The notes beneath the pieces were generated by a model. The model had not been told where the DNA came from, did not search any database, and worked only from the letters and a program-made list of their open reading frames with translations. 64,000 nucleotides of DNA from Steromphala cineraria (Eukaryota > Mollusca > Gastropoda > Trochida > Trochidae). This document shows, piece by piece, positions 42,719-55,700 of this stretch. How positions within the stretch are numbered: the stretch's first letter is position 1; every line of letters begins with the position of its first letter. The DNA lies in assembly GCA_916613615.1 (NCBI GenBank), contig OU744728.1:29033450-29097449 (forward strand), given 5' to 3'. The position numbers and the translations under genes were made by a program.

Positions 42719-44473
42719 TTATCTTACCGAATGTCTAAAACTATTGTTAAAAACACAATCAGGGTGAACAAAGCTTTTATTTTACGGCATACTGGTTGAC
42801 CTATGACCTTATCACGTGAATTTGAATGATTGACGTGGGAGCACGCTTTCCTCGCGGGGTATAAGGGATTTATTCTCCCTCGGTGAAGGTGTATATGGGA
42901 ATTTGTTAAGGGTCACGTGAACCAATCAGAGATCGAGATTCTTACATGAGGTAGGATAACTTTTGTTATAAATAAGTTTGACGATCCTATTTTTTCCAAT
43001 ACTTTTTTTACATTAAATTTTGTATCTACATTTTACATATATCATAATATATAGATTATTGTACTAAGTGATGTCTCATAGGCCGGGTGCTTTATATTTT
43101 TCATGAAATAATTTATGTCTGTAATGTATATGCTATACTTGTACTACTTGTAACGACAGGTGACACCGAAATAAGATAATTTTCTTCTATTTCGTAATCT
43201 GAAACAGATGCAAACCAACGTCCGGCTATAGGCCTATATAGCACCATATTTTGTAAATCTCTTGTTTCTTTGATTTGGCGTCAGGAACATTTCTTTATCT
43301 AGTATAAATAGAATGTTTCTGATCTCACACCAAAGTTTAACAATCAAATTCCCTCTGACATTTTTGTTTCATAATTATGTTTTCGCCTACTCATGTTTGT
43401 GAAATGACAGACCAAACACAAAACCTGTACACATAACATATTTAACTGTGGATCGCCTTAAAAATGTATCATAATCATTTTTAGTCTCTATTTTTATGAG
43501 AGTTCTTCGATTTTGTTTCCCCCAAAGAACCAATAATGCAACGATTCTCAGAATAATTTGGAAATATCGGCTTTGCTTGATAAGAGTTTTAATTGTGGGA
43601 ATATCACTGCCGCAGTTCTCAATATTGACCAAAGAACGCCAGATCAAGACAGGTTTATTTTGATAAAAATTATTATAAAACAAAGTGTTGTTAACTTGTT
43701 ATGCAAGATCGTTAAGGGAAGCAGCCCCTTCATAATGAATGTTGATAGAGCTTGTAAAGTGGATGAAGTCCCCCACCCCTGACGAGATATTCATATCATT
43801 ATAAGCCAATAACCAGTATGACCTATCGTTAGGTTCCCTGTTGCTGTTTTCATGTCTTCAATCGTTCCAGCTTCTAGGATTATAAAGGCGGAATATCACG
43901 ACATTATCATGACCAGCGATGAATCGCACATCGAACACGTTTTGGACATACTTGGACGTCCAATTCAACAACCTCAAGCTCCGACAGTGTTAGTTACCAA
44001 TAAGACTAAGTAAACAAGGGTGGATAGGTCTCTTATACGGACAATCAAATTGCGATTCAGGTTCTATCAACACTTTTGCAGATATCGAGGACGAGGAAGG
44101 CTGTAGCAGAGGATGAAGAACCAGAAGAGATTTTAAGAAATTGAGATATTGTTTCATCTTTGCTAGACATTTTTATGTCTGCTTCGAATCCTCAATCCAT
44201 CCTCGATGTTCTTGGATCATTGTTCGAGGACAACAAGTTTCGCCATTAACATAATCTACTGAACAGAACAGAATAGAAAAGAAGATGTTTTATTCTCAAA
44301 AACAACATATATAAAGCGATAAAGAGAATATATATACTGCACAGATATGTACAAATGCGATATAAATCATCATTTACATAGTATCAATTGAACAGATGCA
44401 GACATTGAGTAATATATTTTGATAATTTGCAAACCAGTGGTTCGTAACAACAATTCGTTAAGAATATGAATCT
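42719..44473. other. Intergenic, no confident gene
   Basis: Short plus-strand frames occur. One starts MSSIVPASRIIKAEYHDIIM at about 43852 and ends after 50-odd residues; another at about 44178 contains ILDVLGSLFEDN. The shared LDILG/LDVLG wording is weak evidence of an eroded gene. I recognise no family. Confidence 0.3.
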
Positions 44474-44570
44474 AGAAATAGCCATTCTCTCCCCACAGAG
44501 GCAACTCAGTCATACCTGAATTAGCTGGGGTATGACTGAGTTGCCTCTGTGGGGAGAGAATGAGAAATAG
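44474..44570. mobile_element. 81-bp palindrome flanked by 8-bp direct repeats
   Basis: The insert at 44482-44562 has 34-bp arms (CATTCTCTCCCCACAGAGGC and onward) with a loop of about 12 bases. AGAAATAG flanks it directly at 44474-44481 and 44563-44570. An arm sequence, TGCCTCTGTGGGGAGAGA, also occurs singly at 51506-51523. Confidence 0.75.
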
Positions 44571-44916
44571 ATTAGAACAGAAGTATTTTGATAAACAAGC
44601 TTTTCTCTGAGCATTTTGGTGATGGACAAATAAATGAAATGTGATGGACAAATTAGTAAAACTTGATTCTCATCACAAATAGATTCCTTGCATAATGTAC
44701 AAAGTCGTTTTCTTTTAGAATATTAAGTCACAGCCCAGACTCTATTGGTAATCTGTTTACTAAGCTTAACTTATATTTAAAAGATGACGATAAGTTTTTT
44801 TGATTAAGACATTTGCATAATACATGAAGTATTTTTAGATGATGTTTAATATTTGAAGTAAAAAATTGCCCAGAAATAGGTATTAAAGAGCAGAGCTATG
44901 TTCTTTCTACATTGGG

Positions 44917-45012
44917 AAACCAATGAAAAAGGCGTTCCAGTACTGTACATGCGGTGATGTCATTGAATATGTCGAACATATACTGTTATCAAGGACGAAC
45001 ACCCTAACCTTA
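44917..45012 (+). pseudogene. Second LINE ORF tail relic
   Basis: Encodes KKAFQYCTCGDVIEYVEHIL. The CxC-x8-H spacing resembles the relic at 42281. Upstream and downstream frames are broken. Confidence 0.4.
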
Positions 45013-45793
45013 GCCTGGCTGCTGAGGCAGTTGCTCAGTCTGCAAGCCGCGCACTGGGAATTCAGTAGCTTCTTTTTTTTATTTCAATATTTCCCGGTAA
45101 TCAATGCTTTTCAATTCAAGGAAAGTGTACTCTTACATACACCGTATTTGAAGACCATGTATAGTTTTCTATGACTCAAAATACAGCAATGGAAACGAGC
45201 AACACGAGACTAAATAAGAACATTTTGTAGAAAACTACGGTAACAACAGCAGCGCGTGGGTCATGCTTTGCACGTGCACTCCATGATGAAAAGGACATGG
45301 GCTTTCGAAGAAGGCTACATTGGAAGGTGAGGACGTAGGCAACATTTCTCTACAAACATGGATGATGCGCCCAAATGACAGGTGATTACGTTCCTCTCGA
45401 AGAATTTAACATTCACATTTAGAGTTTGGAAGTGTATCTACCGACAAAGGTGTAATCTTGTAGTAAATAAGATATTTAAGAGCATTAAATGGTCTTTTGA
45501 AGGAACTACAATTAGTCTGCAACTTTGTCTCCTCATTGCATATGTTTTCGTGTCGGATACACTTGAGGAAGGCAGGAATTCATTTACTAAGATGTTTTAG
45601 TTATTGCCTATGAGGAAGTTATCTCCTTTCGTAAGAACAATCTATACGTCAATGATCTGAATGCATCAATTTGATGTTCAATAACGCTTTCAAGAAGAAA
45701 ATTAACATCTATTCTTTTACCTTATTTTGACATTCGAATGAACATCCGAGATGTTTTGAATGAATTACTATAACTATCACGGACTTTCTGTTG

Positions 45794-45851
45794 ACACACC
45801 GCTAATGGCTGTAATATTGCCAAAGCGGGGTTAAACAATAACTCACTCACT
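45794..45851 (+). repeat. SINE tail fragment
   Basis: ACACCGCTAATGGCTGTAAT, then AAGCGGGGTTAAACAATAAC and CTCACTCAC. Second copy of the tail at 33179-33242. Confidence 0.6.
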
Positions 45852-46706
45852 TCTGTTTAACAGTAGAGTTGTTTAAATGTGCAATGTCCTGGTTTGTCAT
45901 GGCTTGATAATGAGGTTTCTGTCACTGATCATTTAATTAAATTTAGATATAAATTTAAGTAATTATTGTTATCCGAACTATGGAACAATCTCTCAAAAAA
46001 TCATAATTAAGAATTTCTTCCCCAAAAATACAATGTTTATGGGCTGCGGGTTAAGAATTGTTTTGTCGACCTATGGAAGAAGTCACAGTTAATGATAAAG
46101 ATATAGTATATAAGTCACCAAAGGATGACGGGAATTACAAAATCGTACAATGAAGAAAATGTTCAGTTCATCATGTATTTAAGCCTCTGAAAATATTTCA
46201 ATCTCTATTCTCTCTTTGCAGGTCTTTTATGGAACGACAAACATGACGCCTGTCACGGCCAAGAGAAAAGAAACATTCCCTAAAACGGAAAAGATTCATA
46301 TGGATGAAACGTTTGTGTAAAGAGAAGAGAGACGTGTTGAATGAAGAAATAGTCAGCAGTATTTCTCAAGTCAAAACGACGTCCTCCGGCTGTAACGTCT
46401 CAAACGATGACAAGGCTCCCGACAGAACCATTAACAAAATATGAAAAATGTAAAAAAAAACTAATTGAAGGTATTTGTCAAACCGTTGCAGTTAAAAAGA
46501 TCGTGATACATTCTGTTTTTAGTCGGTCACGAGAAGGGTTAAATGAAAGTAGTTCCGGCTGATTCTTTGATGTAGTATAACTAACATTTTGGTTAGTTAT
46601 ACCACGGGTCCAAACAATAGAGTCGTGGTATAAAGTCACCTATTGCTCTCCTGTGAGTAAATGTAGTGTTTGGGATTAATTGATAACTGACGAAATCCTT
46701 GACTGT
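45852..46706. other. Flank downstream of the TIR gene, possible exon remnant
   Basis: At 46222 an excellent plus-strand acceptor (TCTCTCTTTGCAG) leads into short frames, such as VFYGTTNMTPVTAKRKETFP followed by a stop after about 32 residues. No donor or partner exon is evident. A small inverted repeat TATAACTAAC..GTTAGTTATA lies at about 46576-46601. No confident gene. Confidence 0.3.
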
Positions 46707-49700
46707 TCACACCTGTCGTTTGTGCCAATAAGCTCTTTCGAGCAATTCACACACACATTTTTTGTTTGCAAATGTAGCATGTCTGTTGACTTCTGATATG
46801 TCGAGGATGGCCCAGTTGAATAGACAATCATAAATGTTCTGGATGTAGCTCAAGACGGCACTTTTAGCTGCATCTTGAGCCTTTTCCTGCAAAGAAGTTG
46901 TATTTGACATTATTTCTAATCATGCTTTATAAATTAAAATTTCAACCCGTAGATACTAGAAATAGAGCCATTGTCTCTGAAGCTCATAAGGATTCATTTT
47001 AGGTTTTAGTGTAGGTGTGGCTGACAAGGGTCGCCATTCCTAACATTAAGTATAAAAATTTCAGATACCGGTAATTAATTCAGAATTGGAAATTGCCCAC
47101 ATATTCTTATGGTAATTTAGGGTATAAGATCCAAAGGTTCACAAAGCCCTTTTTGGGGGCCATAGGGACATGTCGACACCAAAACTGTAAATTACAATCG
47201 TCGCTAGTAGGAATCTCTAAACATGCTTTCAGCTTTCTTAACCTTTTGTTTCTGGAGAAGAGGAGAAAATAAAGATAGGTTTTTAGGTCTTGACCTCAAC
47301 GACTCTTCGCAAGGTCACCAAAGCTCAGTATAAAATATAATCCTCACTAGTCAGGAGTCTATATAAACTTTCAGCTTTTAGGCCTCATGCTTCTTAAAAA
47401 AAGATGAAAATAGATTTTAAGTGTGTGGCCCCTGTGTGACCCCACAAAGCCGCCAAAGCTGTAAATTGTATAATCACAAACCGCATGCAGCTTTCTGGAC
47501 TTTACGTTTCGAGGGGAAGATACAATAGTGTTTCAGGGTATTCCTCTGAGGCCCTTATTATAGGTGCAACAATGCAACCAGAGCTATACGTTATATTCCT
47601 CGCTAGTCAAGGAGTCTGTTCACAATATTTTAAGTTTCTTGGGCTTATACTTCTGGAGAAGAAGATGAGAATAGCTGTTAGGCTCTGGGTCCTGTGGCCT
47701 TTATAATAGTGATCACTAGAGCACCAAAGCTATAAATATTGATCCTCACTAGTCAAGACGTATGTACACAATGTTTCAGCTTTCCAGGCCCATAATTCTG
47801 GAGATGAAGTTGAAATTGCACAAAGTTTACGGACGGATGGACGGATGAAAGTCGGACATCATGCCATGCCATTAGCCCATCGGGTCTTACAGGACAGATG
47901 AATGATAAAGTGTATTAACCACTTGACCTACGAATTTGCCCTGATTTCCATTTTTGCACTATTCGTTATTGCGCATTGTTGAAATATAGTTCCGGTCTCT
48001 CAGTGCATTTTGAAAAACAATTCTCATGTTAAATTTTACAAATAATATCAATAGTAATTGAAGAAATCGGTTAAAAACAATAGGTCTTCCATTGAAGAAA
48101 TCATTAAGAACACAATAGGTCTTCAAGACTTTTCTTGAAGATCTAATAATATATATACACACCCTTTTCATTTCTTCGGTTTCTTCATCATAATATAGAT
48201 TGCGCATCAACTCCTTGCTAATGAAATTCTGCAATTACAAAACACATGTTCAGGGTACATTTCACATATTAAACAAAGGTACATGTAGTGACTATATGTA
48301 GGAGATACATTTAATAAAAATCATAATTCTCTTGAAAACACATTTTGGGTATAGATGCGAAGGTATAGTGATAATTGACTTACCACACATGGTTTAATGT
48401 CGTAGTACATAATATCCAACTGATAAAGTCAAGGTAAATTTTTGTCGATAATTTCAATGATTTTGACTTCCTATTCGTTAATTACAGCATTTACATATCA
48501 AACTTAATAGTTCATTCTAGTTTTAACCAGTTTTCATGGGAAACTACTTCTTTCTTAAACAATAAGAGAAATACGTGTAAAGGTTCAAAACATTTGTGAC
48601 CCATTTAATGTATATTGCGTAAAGATTAAATAAAATGTTCCTGGTGTTTGCATGATGACATTGACTTTTTTTCATTTTATCAATGAGCATGAATAAGTGC
48701 AGCGGACATATAAAAACAGACTTAAAGGGGCAGTAGCACGTTTTAGGATAATATAAGGTGATGTCAGGAAAATGAAAATTAATGGTTTCACCTGAAAGAC
48801 AATGTTTTTAAACTAAATGGAGTATTAATAAATCAAATATATGTTTAGCCATGCGATTCATTTTTCATACACAAAATGAATTAAAGGTGTTCACACAAAA
48901 TGGCCGCCAATGGATTTTAGGTGAAATTTCATACTTTGTTCGCTGACTACGAATGATTGATTTGTGTTATGAGATTTTCGACACTATCAAATAATACATT
49001 TAGATAACGAACAATTATCAGTGACAAATTTAGAATATAAAATTTTCAAAAACGTGCCCCTTTAAATAGACTTACTATTTCACTTAACCACTACAAGATA
49101 GCGTCTCTAAGTTGCCTAGTCAAACAGAAATGAGTACATTTTAAAAGTTTTTGTTTCCTTATTTTTCTAGAGTTCGGATATATGGTTCCATATTCTTTTG
49201 CCAACATCTTGGAAAACGTCTGCTGCTTGGTTTAAAACTAATGCGGGTGTAAACAAGATCCAATTTACTTGTTCTTGGTATAATGTAGTGATAAAGAATA
49301 ACTCATGGCGAGTTCTGTTTGTACCGGATGTTGCTGATTGATTCTGGGATGGTGTCGTACCTGGAAAGCAACATTTGTTATTACAGTAGAAACCCTTTGA
49401 GGTTTCACCGAAGGCAACATATGTTGTTTTAATGCTGGGTTATACAGAAATGTGAACTGCCTAACGAAATCGGCGGCATATTTTTGACGAATTTTTGTGA
49501 ACTGTCGCTCAGTACTGACAGATGTCATGGAGTGACCAGTCAACCAGTATAATCCCCTTGTCTGTTGGTTTAGACATCACAATTGTTGCTTTCCAGGTAC
49601 TGAACCTCTGATATACCCCAACCGTAATCTTCTTAAATGAGAAAAAAGGATACGCTGAAAGGGTCCATGAATCCTCCTTCGTTGTACTTCAGGAGAAGCG

Positions 49701-52700
49701 AAGTTTCGGCGACAGTATCAAGGCTGTAGGTAAAGACCCAATTTTTGACTTTTCGAAAATTCTGCAATTAAAGCATAAGTAGCGATGCAGACGCAAAATA
49801 ACAGGTTCTTAACGATATTCATAACTTTGTGGAATAAATTCATTTAATTGAGACAAATCTATATTTCCTTTCCTTCCCATTCGAAATACTCACGCGCACA
49901 TAAAAGCAGCACTTGGCGATTCCAATAATTATTAGTGGAATGGGAAAGGAGAAAGGAAAAACCACTGCAAAAGTCAAGGCTGGTTCGTACGAATGATTCG
50001 ATGCAATTTCAATGATACGGACTACCAAAACGCAACCCAGGGCAAAAGTCAACGCGGGGAAAATACACAGTGGACAGCTGTAGTAACACGACTTCCTAAT
50101 CCCAAGTCGCTTCATGTGTTTTGACGTGTTGATCATCTCCCGTACGTCGTTGTAAACCTTGTCAGATGACTGCAATCATAAAAAAATTAAATATGACAGA
50201 GTAAAATATAATATTATATCATATAATATATAAGTATAATATAATATAATATAAGTGCCACATGTTGTTTCACACATGACATGAATAAATATATTGTTAA
50301 AACAAGACGTACATAATAAATAGTAAAAATCGTCCACTTAAACGCGCGAAATCCATGCTTACACGGTAAATGCTCTATGCCCACAATTTAGAAATAAAAT
50401 GTGACTAGACACAAAATACACGTTTGAAAAGATTCAACCAATAACGGCAAATGAAACACTATTATGTAAATAACATAAAGGCATATTTTCCATGTCACTA
50501 TGCGATCGTTATGTTTGTCAAAGGTATCCAAGACGGCTTTCCATTGGCTGCTAAAAACGGAGCAATCTTATTAAATACGATCTATTTATACGATATACTT
50601 CCAGGTACGACCCCGTTTTAACAGTCGTCAGAGTATCCTTTGACTCAGCCAATCAGCGACTTTGCCCCGTAACTCGGGTTGCTGGTGACGGGTATTCATA
50701 TCTTATCTTCAGAACTCGAAAAACGAACATTTCCGACTATTTCTAAATGTCGACAACAAATATTTCCGGTCATGTCCGAATGAATAACTCAAACTGTGCT
50801 TTATATCGCTCCTATCAATTTGTTGGTCCAAAATCGTCCAGGTAAATACTTTAATGTTATCATTATCGAAGAAATCACCGTAAACGGGGCGAATTCAAAC
50901 AGCAAGCTGTAGATGCTATTTTTTGAACAGTTACGTTATATAAACGTTTCCCTTTAAATCTTATATGAAACGATTTATGTTCATTAAATTCGTTGTATTT
51001 TGTATCCATAAATATACTGACACAAATGAGAAGACCAGAGCTGACAAAAAACATTAGATCAAGTCTTGTTGATTTGATATCACACATATTCCATGTACAT
51101 ATGCAAATTAGAAAGAATCTAGTTCTGTCAAATAGTCAAACATTACAAATGAATTTACGACCTATGCAAATTACCTAACACTGCTTTTTGGGAAATTCGA
51201 AAGGTCATAAGTTATCATGTAATCATTAGGGCTGTACTGTGTTAAATCGGTTTAATTTCTTGAATTGTCCTTTAAGAGACGTACGATTTGATTGGTGGAT
51301 GAAATCTTCCTCACATCAAGCGGTCAAAGGTTACCCTAACGGCTGGACTTACGGGGCCTTGTGAGATCTTTAATCTGCGTATCGTAGTGAAGCAATTAAG
51401 ATGTCATTTTAATGAGATTGAAAAGGGAGATATCTCGACTTGCAATTTTTTGCCGCTAGGGCAATTTGCCGGAAAACCGGGATCTCGGCTAATAAGCTAA
51501 TGAGCTGCCTCTGTGGGGAGAGATTGCATCGTTTACATGGTAACCAGAGACATGATGAAATCATTTTGTTGATTCGGCTAATAAAAGTGCTGTGTTTTCA
51601 GTCATTAAAAGGGTTTACATGGGTGGTTGATGTAAGTTTGATAATATGTATTTCAAAATACCGTTACATTATGTAACATAATCTGTCACTTCAATCACAG
51701 AATATATTGATTGCCTAAGCTGTGTTTCACAAGGATGTATACTCAGTCCTTTCTAATTTTCAATGTTTATCTTAAAATTTCAATCTATGAAATAATCTTC
51801 TCCGGTATATTTATCTGTGAGAAACATTCATATTTGATATTAACGCTGATGACCTGTGACCTATAGAGCAGCGACTCTGTCGACTGAGCTACTGAAGATT
51901 GATAAAAAAACCAGAGTGTGTGTTATGTATATTGTTATTTTTTCCTAAATAAGCCCATGTATGTACATTTTTAGTACCAGTTTTTTAAAAAAGAGCCATT
52001 GGCTCTGTACCTCATCAAGCTTCATATCTAATTTTGCTGTATGGCGTGGCCAATGTGGCTTTCAGCTTTCAATGCCTTATAGTTCTGGAGAAGAAGATGG
52101 AAATAAATTTTAAGGATGGGCCCCGGTGGCCCTTATTAGGAGCTACGGGACATGTAAGCTACAATTTATAATCCTCACAAGTCAAGGAGTCTGTACACAA
52201 ACTTTCAGCTTTCTATGCCTTAAAGTTCTGGAGAAGAAGATGAATTTTTTTAAGGGCGTGGCCCTTGTCGCCCTTATTAGGAGCTACATGACCACCAAAG
52301 CTTCAATTTAATTTTATAACCCTCACTAGCCATGAAGTTTGTGCACAAAGTTTAAGCTTTCTGGATCTGGAGAAAAAGATGAAAATACAGTGATTGGGAA
52401 GGACACTTTTGACAATGGGCCATTTTCATGGCTTTTAGTGATTTTCTGCATTTTGAAGGGGCCATTGCCCTTATATCAATAGTAAACTTCAAAATTTTAA
52501 TGAGACATTTTTTAAAAAAAATGGGCAAATGACCCATGGCCCATGCCCTTCCTAATCCCTGAAAATATGTTTAAAGGGCGTGGCAACTGTGGCCCTAATT
52601 AGGGGCCACATGATCACCAAAGCTACAATTTAAAATCCTCACTAGTCAAGGAGTATATACACAAAGTTTCAGTTTTCTAAATCCTTATACTTCTGGAGAA

Positions 52701-55700
52701 GAAGATGAAGCTAGGGTTTAAGGGCGTGGCCCCTGATATGGATATGGTTTGTTTATAAGTGTATTAGTTTTGGTGAATCTGGCATTTCTAATTTAGGAGA
52801 TATGATCTGGACATGGTGCTTGCACAGACAGATTGAACGCTTTAAACCCCGTTCTCTTGGGGGTATTGTTAAACTAAGGGTTCTGCCCTTAGCGGTGAAC
52901 TGCAGGGAATTTCTCATGACAAGTAATGGACTTGATCTTAGCGGTGAATTGCAGAGGATTTCTCTTGACCGGGAATAGACTAGTCCTTAGCAGTGAACTG
53001 TAGGGGAATTCTCTTGACAGGGAATGAACTCGTCCTTTGCGGTAAACTGCAGAGGATTTCTCTTGACGGGGAGTGGAAACGTCCTTTGCGGTAAACGGTA
53101 GAGGATTTCTCTTGACGGGGAGTCGACTTGTCCTTAGCGGTGAACTGCAGAGGATTTCTCTTTACCGCTAATGGACTCTTCCTTAGCAGTGAACTGCAGA
53201 GGATTTCTCTTGACGGGTAATGGACTCTTCCTTAGCAGTGAACTGCAAGGAATTTCTCTTGACGGGTAATGGTCTCTTCCTTAGCAGAGAACTGCAAGGG
53301 ATTTCTCTTGACGGGTAATGGACTCTTCCTTAACAGTGAACTGCAAGGGATTTCTCTTGACCGCTAATGGACTCTTCCTTAGCAGTGAACTGCAAGGGAT
53401 TTCTCTTGACCGGGAATAGACTTGTCCTTAGCAGTGAACTGCAGGGGATTTCTCTTGACGGGTAATGAACTCGTCCTTAGCGGTGAACTGCAGGGGATTT
53501 CTCTTGACAGGGAATGAACTCGTCCTTTGCGGTAAACTGCAGAGGATTTCTCTTGACGGGGAGTGGACTTGTCCTTAGCGGTGAACTGCAGAGGATTTCT
53601 CTTTACCGCTAATGGACTCTTCCTTCAGCAGTGAACTGCAGAGGATTTCTCTTGACGGGTAATGGACTCTTCCTTAGCAGAGAACTGCAAGGGATTTCTC
53701 TTGACGGGTAATGGACTCTTCCTTAGCAGTGAACAGCAAGGGATTTCTCTTGACGGGTAATGGACTCTTCATCAGCAGTGAACTGCAAGGGATTTCTCTT
53801 GACGGGTAGTGGACTCTTCCTTAGCAGTGAACTGCAAGGGATTTCTCTTGACGGGTAATGGACTCTTCCTTAGCAGTGAACTGCAAGGGATTTCTCTTGA
53901 CGGGTAATGGACTCTTCCTTACAGTGAACTGCAAGGGATTTCTCTTTACCGCTAATGGACTCTTCCTTCAGCAGTGAACTGCAGAGGATTTCTCTTGACG
54001 GGTAATGGACTCTTCCTTAGCAGTGAACTGCAAGGGATTTCTCTTGACGGGTAATGGACTCTTCCTTAGCAGTGAACTGCAAGGGATTTCTCTTGACGGG
54101 TAATGGACTCTTCCTTAGCAGTGAACTGCAAGGGATTTCTCTTGACGGGTAGTGGACTCTTCCTTACAGTGAACTGCAAGGGATTTCTCTTGACGGGTAA
54201 TGGACTCTTCCTTAGCAGTGAACTGCAAGGGATTTCTCTTGACGGGTAGTGGACTCTTCCTTAGCAGTGAACTGCAAGGGATTTCTCTTGACGGGTAATG
54301 GACTCTTCCTTAGCAGTGAACTGCAAGGGATTTCTCTTGACGGGTAATGGACTCTTCCTTACAGTGAACTGCAAGGGATTTCTCTTGACGGGTAGTGGAC
54401 TCTTCCTTAGCAGTGAACTGCAAGGGATTTCTCTTGACGGGTAATGGACTCTTCCTTACAGTGAACTGCAAGGGATTTCTCTTGACGGGTAATAGACTCT
54501 TCCTTAGCAGTGAACTGCAAGGGATTTCTCTTGACAGGGAAAGAAGTAGGAATTTGTGATGAACTTCAGGTTATTTCTCTTTTCGCGAGAGGCTCATCAT
54601 CGATTCTTTAGAAAATTCATCTTTCCACATACCAATTATACCTGCCAATATTTTGGCCGTTTTAAAGAAATCAAACTGTTAAACGTGTCACCATCAAAAC
54701 TACCAGAGAACGATTTCATAGAACAGACATTTACATCCCGATGAAGATTTCATTGTGTGCTATGTTAAAAAAATGGAGTTTAAAGAATAATAAAACTATA
54801 AAAACTAAAAGTATTTTAAACGGGAAAATAGCTAAATACATCACTTATCGTCAGAACCCGTTGAATAATATGATTCTTTTTTATTTCCAAGATGACATGA
54901 AATGGTATATTTTATGGTATACTAACATATACTAACCTTGCTACCTAAAGACCGAAGTTTATAACGCTGATACTCATCAAGTTCGGGCAAGCAGAAAGAT
55001 GGAAAACTCCACCAATTCTTCTTGAACCTCTGCACGTCAATCGATCTCTTCAAACCATTCACTATGAAGCAACACATGATTTTGTTAATTTTTCGTATTC
55101 AGCGTTTATTTCTATCGTTGATGTTCCTTAGCAGGAATCTTCAAACAATTCGAAAGTAAGAGCACCTGAAATCCGATTACAAAGCGATAGTGGTTGCCAC
55201 TAACATGACTTTTTGCCCCGCTGCTTAAATGATATATATATTTTTCATTAAGAGATTCGTTGTCATGAAAGCATCTGCGGTCACCAAAGATGGAGAGCGC
55301 ATTTGTGGTTTAAGAGATAAGGAAATACAGAAAATGTGTTATATTTGTAGTTGTTCAAACTTAAAATAGTGTAGTTTATACACGAAGAAAACCATTGACT
55401 AGGAGAAAGGTACACAGGAATGATATGAAGATTTTGGTAATCACCTTGCTTATTCCACTGGTGTTCCACATTTGGGATTATATCTAAGGGTTTACCTGAA
55501 ATAAAATGATCTTGATTCAATATATAGGAAATTCAATTTCCAATGATAATAATTTTGGATAACTAGGTAACAAGTGATATGAGCCAATGCACTGTAAATG
55601 GTAACAGTCGGCTTTTATTTAGTAATTAAGAATTGAACGAAGCATCCGTAAAATACCTGGAAGGTTTCAAAATAATCAAGAACTGATTTTCATAATGTTT

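Noticed and set aside
46222..46450. Possible plus-strand exon after a strong acceptor
   Set aside because: The three frames stop within 32-65 codons, no donor or partner exon is visible, and no family is recognised.
49361..49515. Alternative acceptor CTGTCAG inside the seventh TIR-gene exon
   Set aside because: It would require one extra base to keep frame, while the preceding donor leaves phase 0. The acceptor at 49562-49564 fits phase 0 and has a TCTAAAC branch-like motif.
51855..51895. Possible tRNA gene on the minus strand
   Set aside because: The A-box-like TAGCTCAGTCGACAGAG is present, but no B box or acceptor stem can be folded. More likely a SINE or tRNA fragment.
52850..54545. Regular repeats resembling a CRISPR array
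   Set aside because: The units are contiguous 49-bp repeats without unique spacers, inside an intron of an animal gene. It is a minisatellite.
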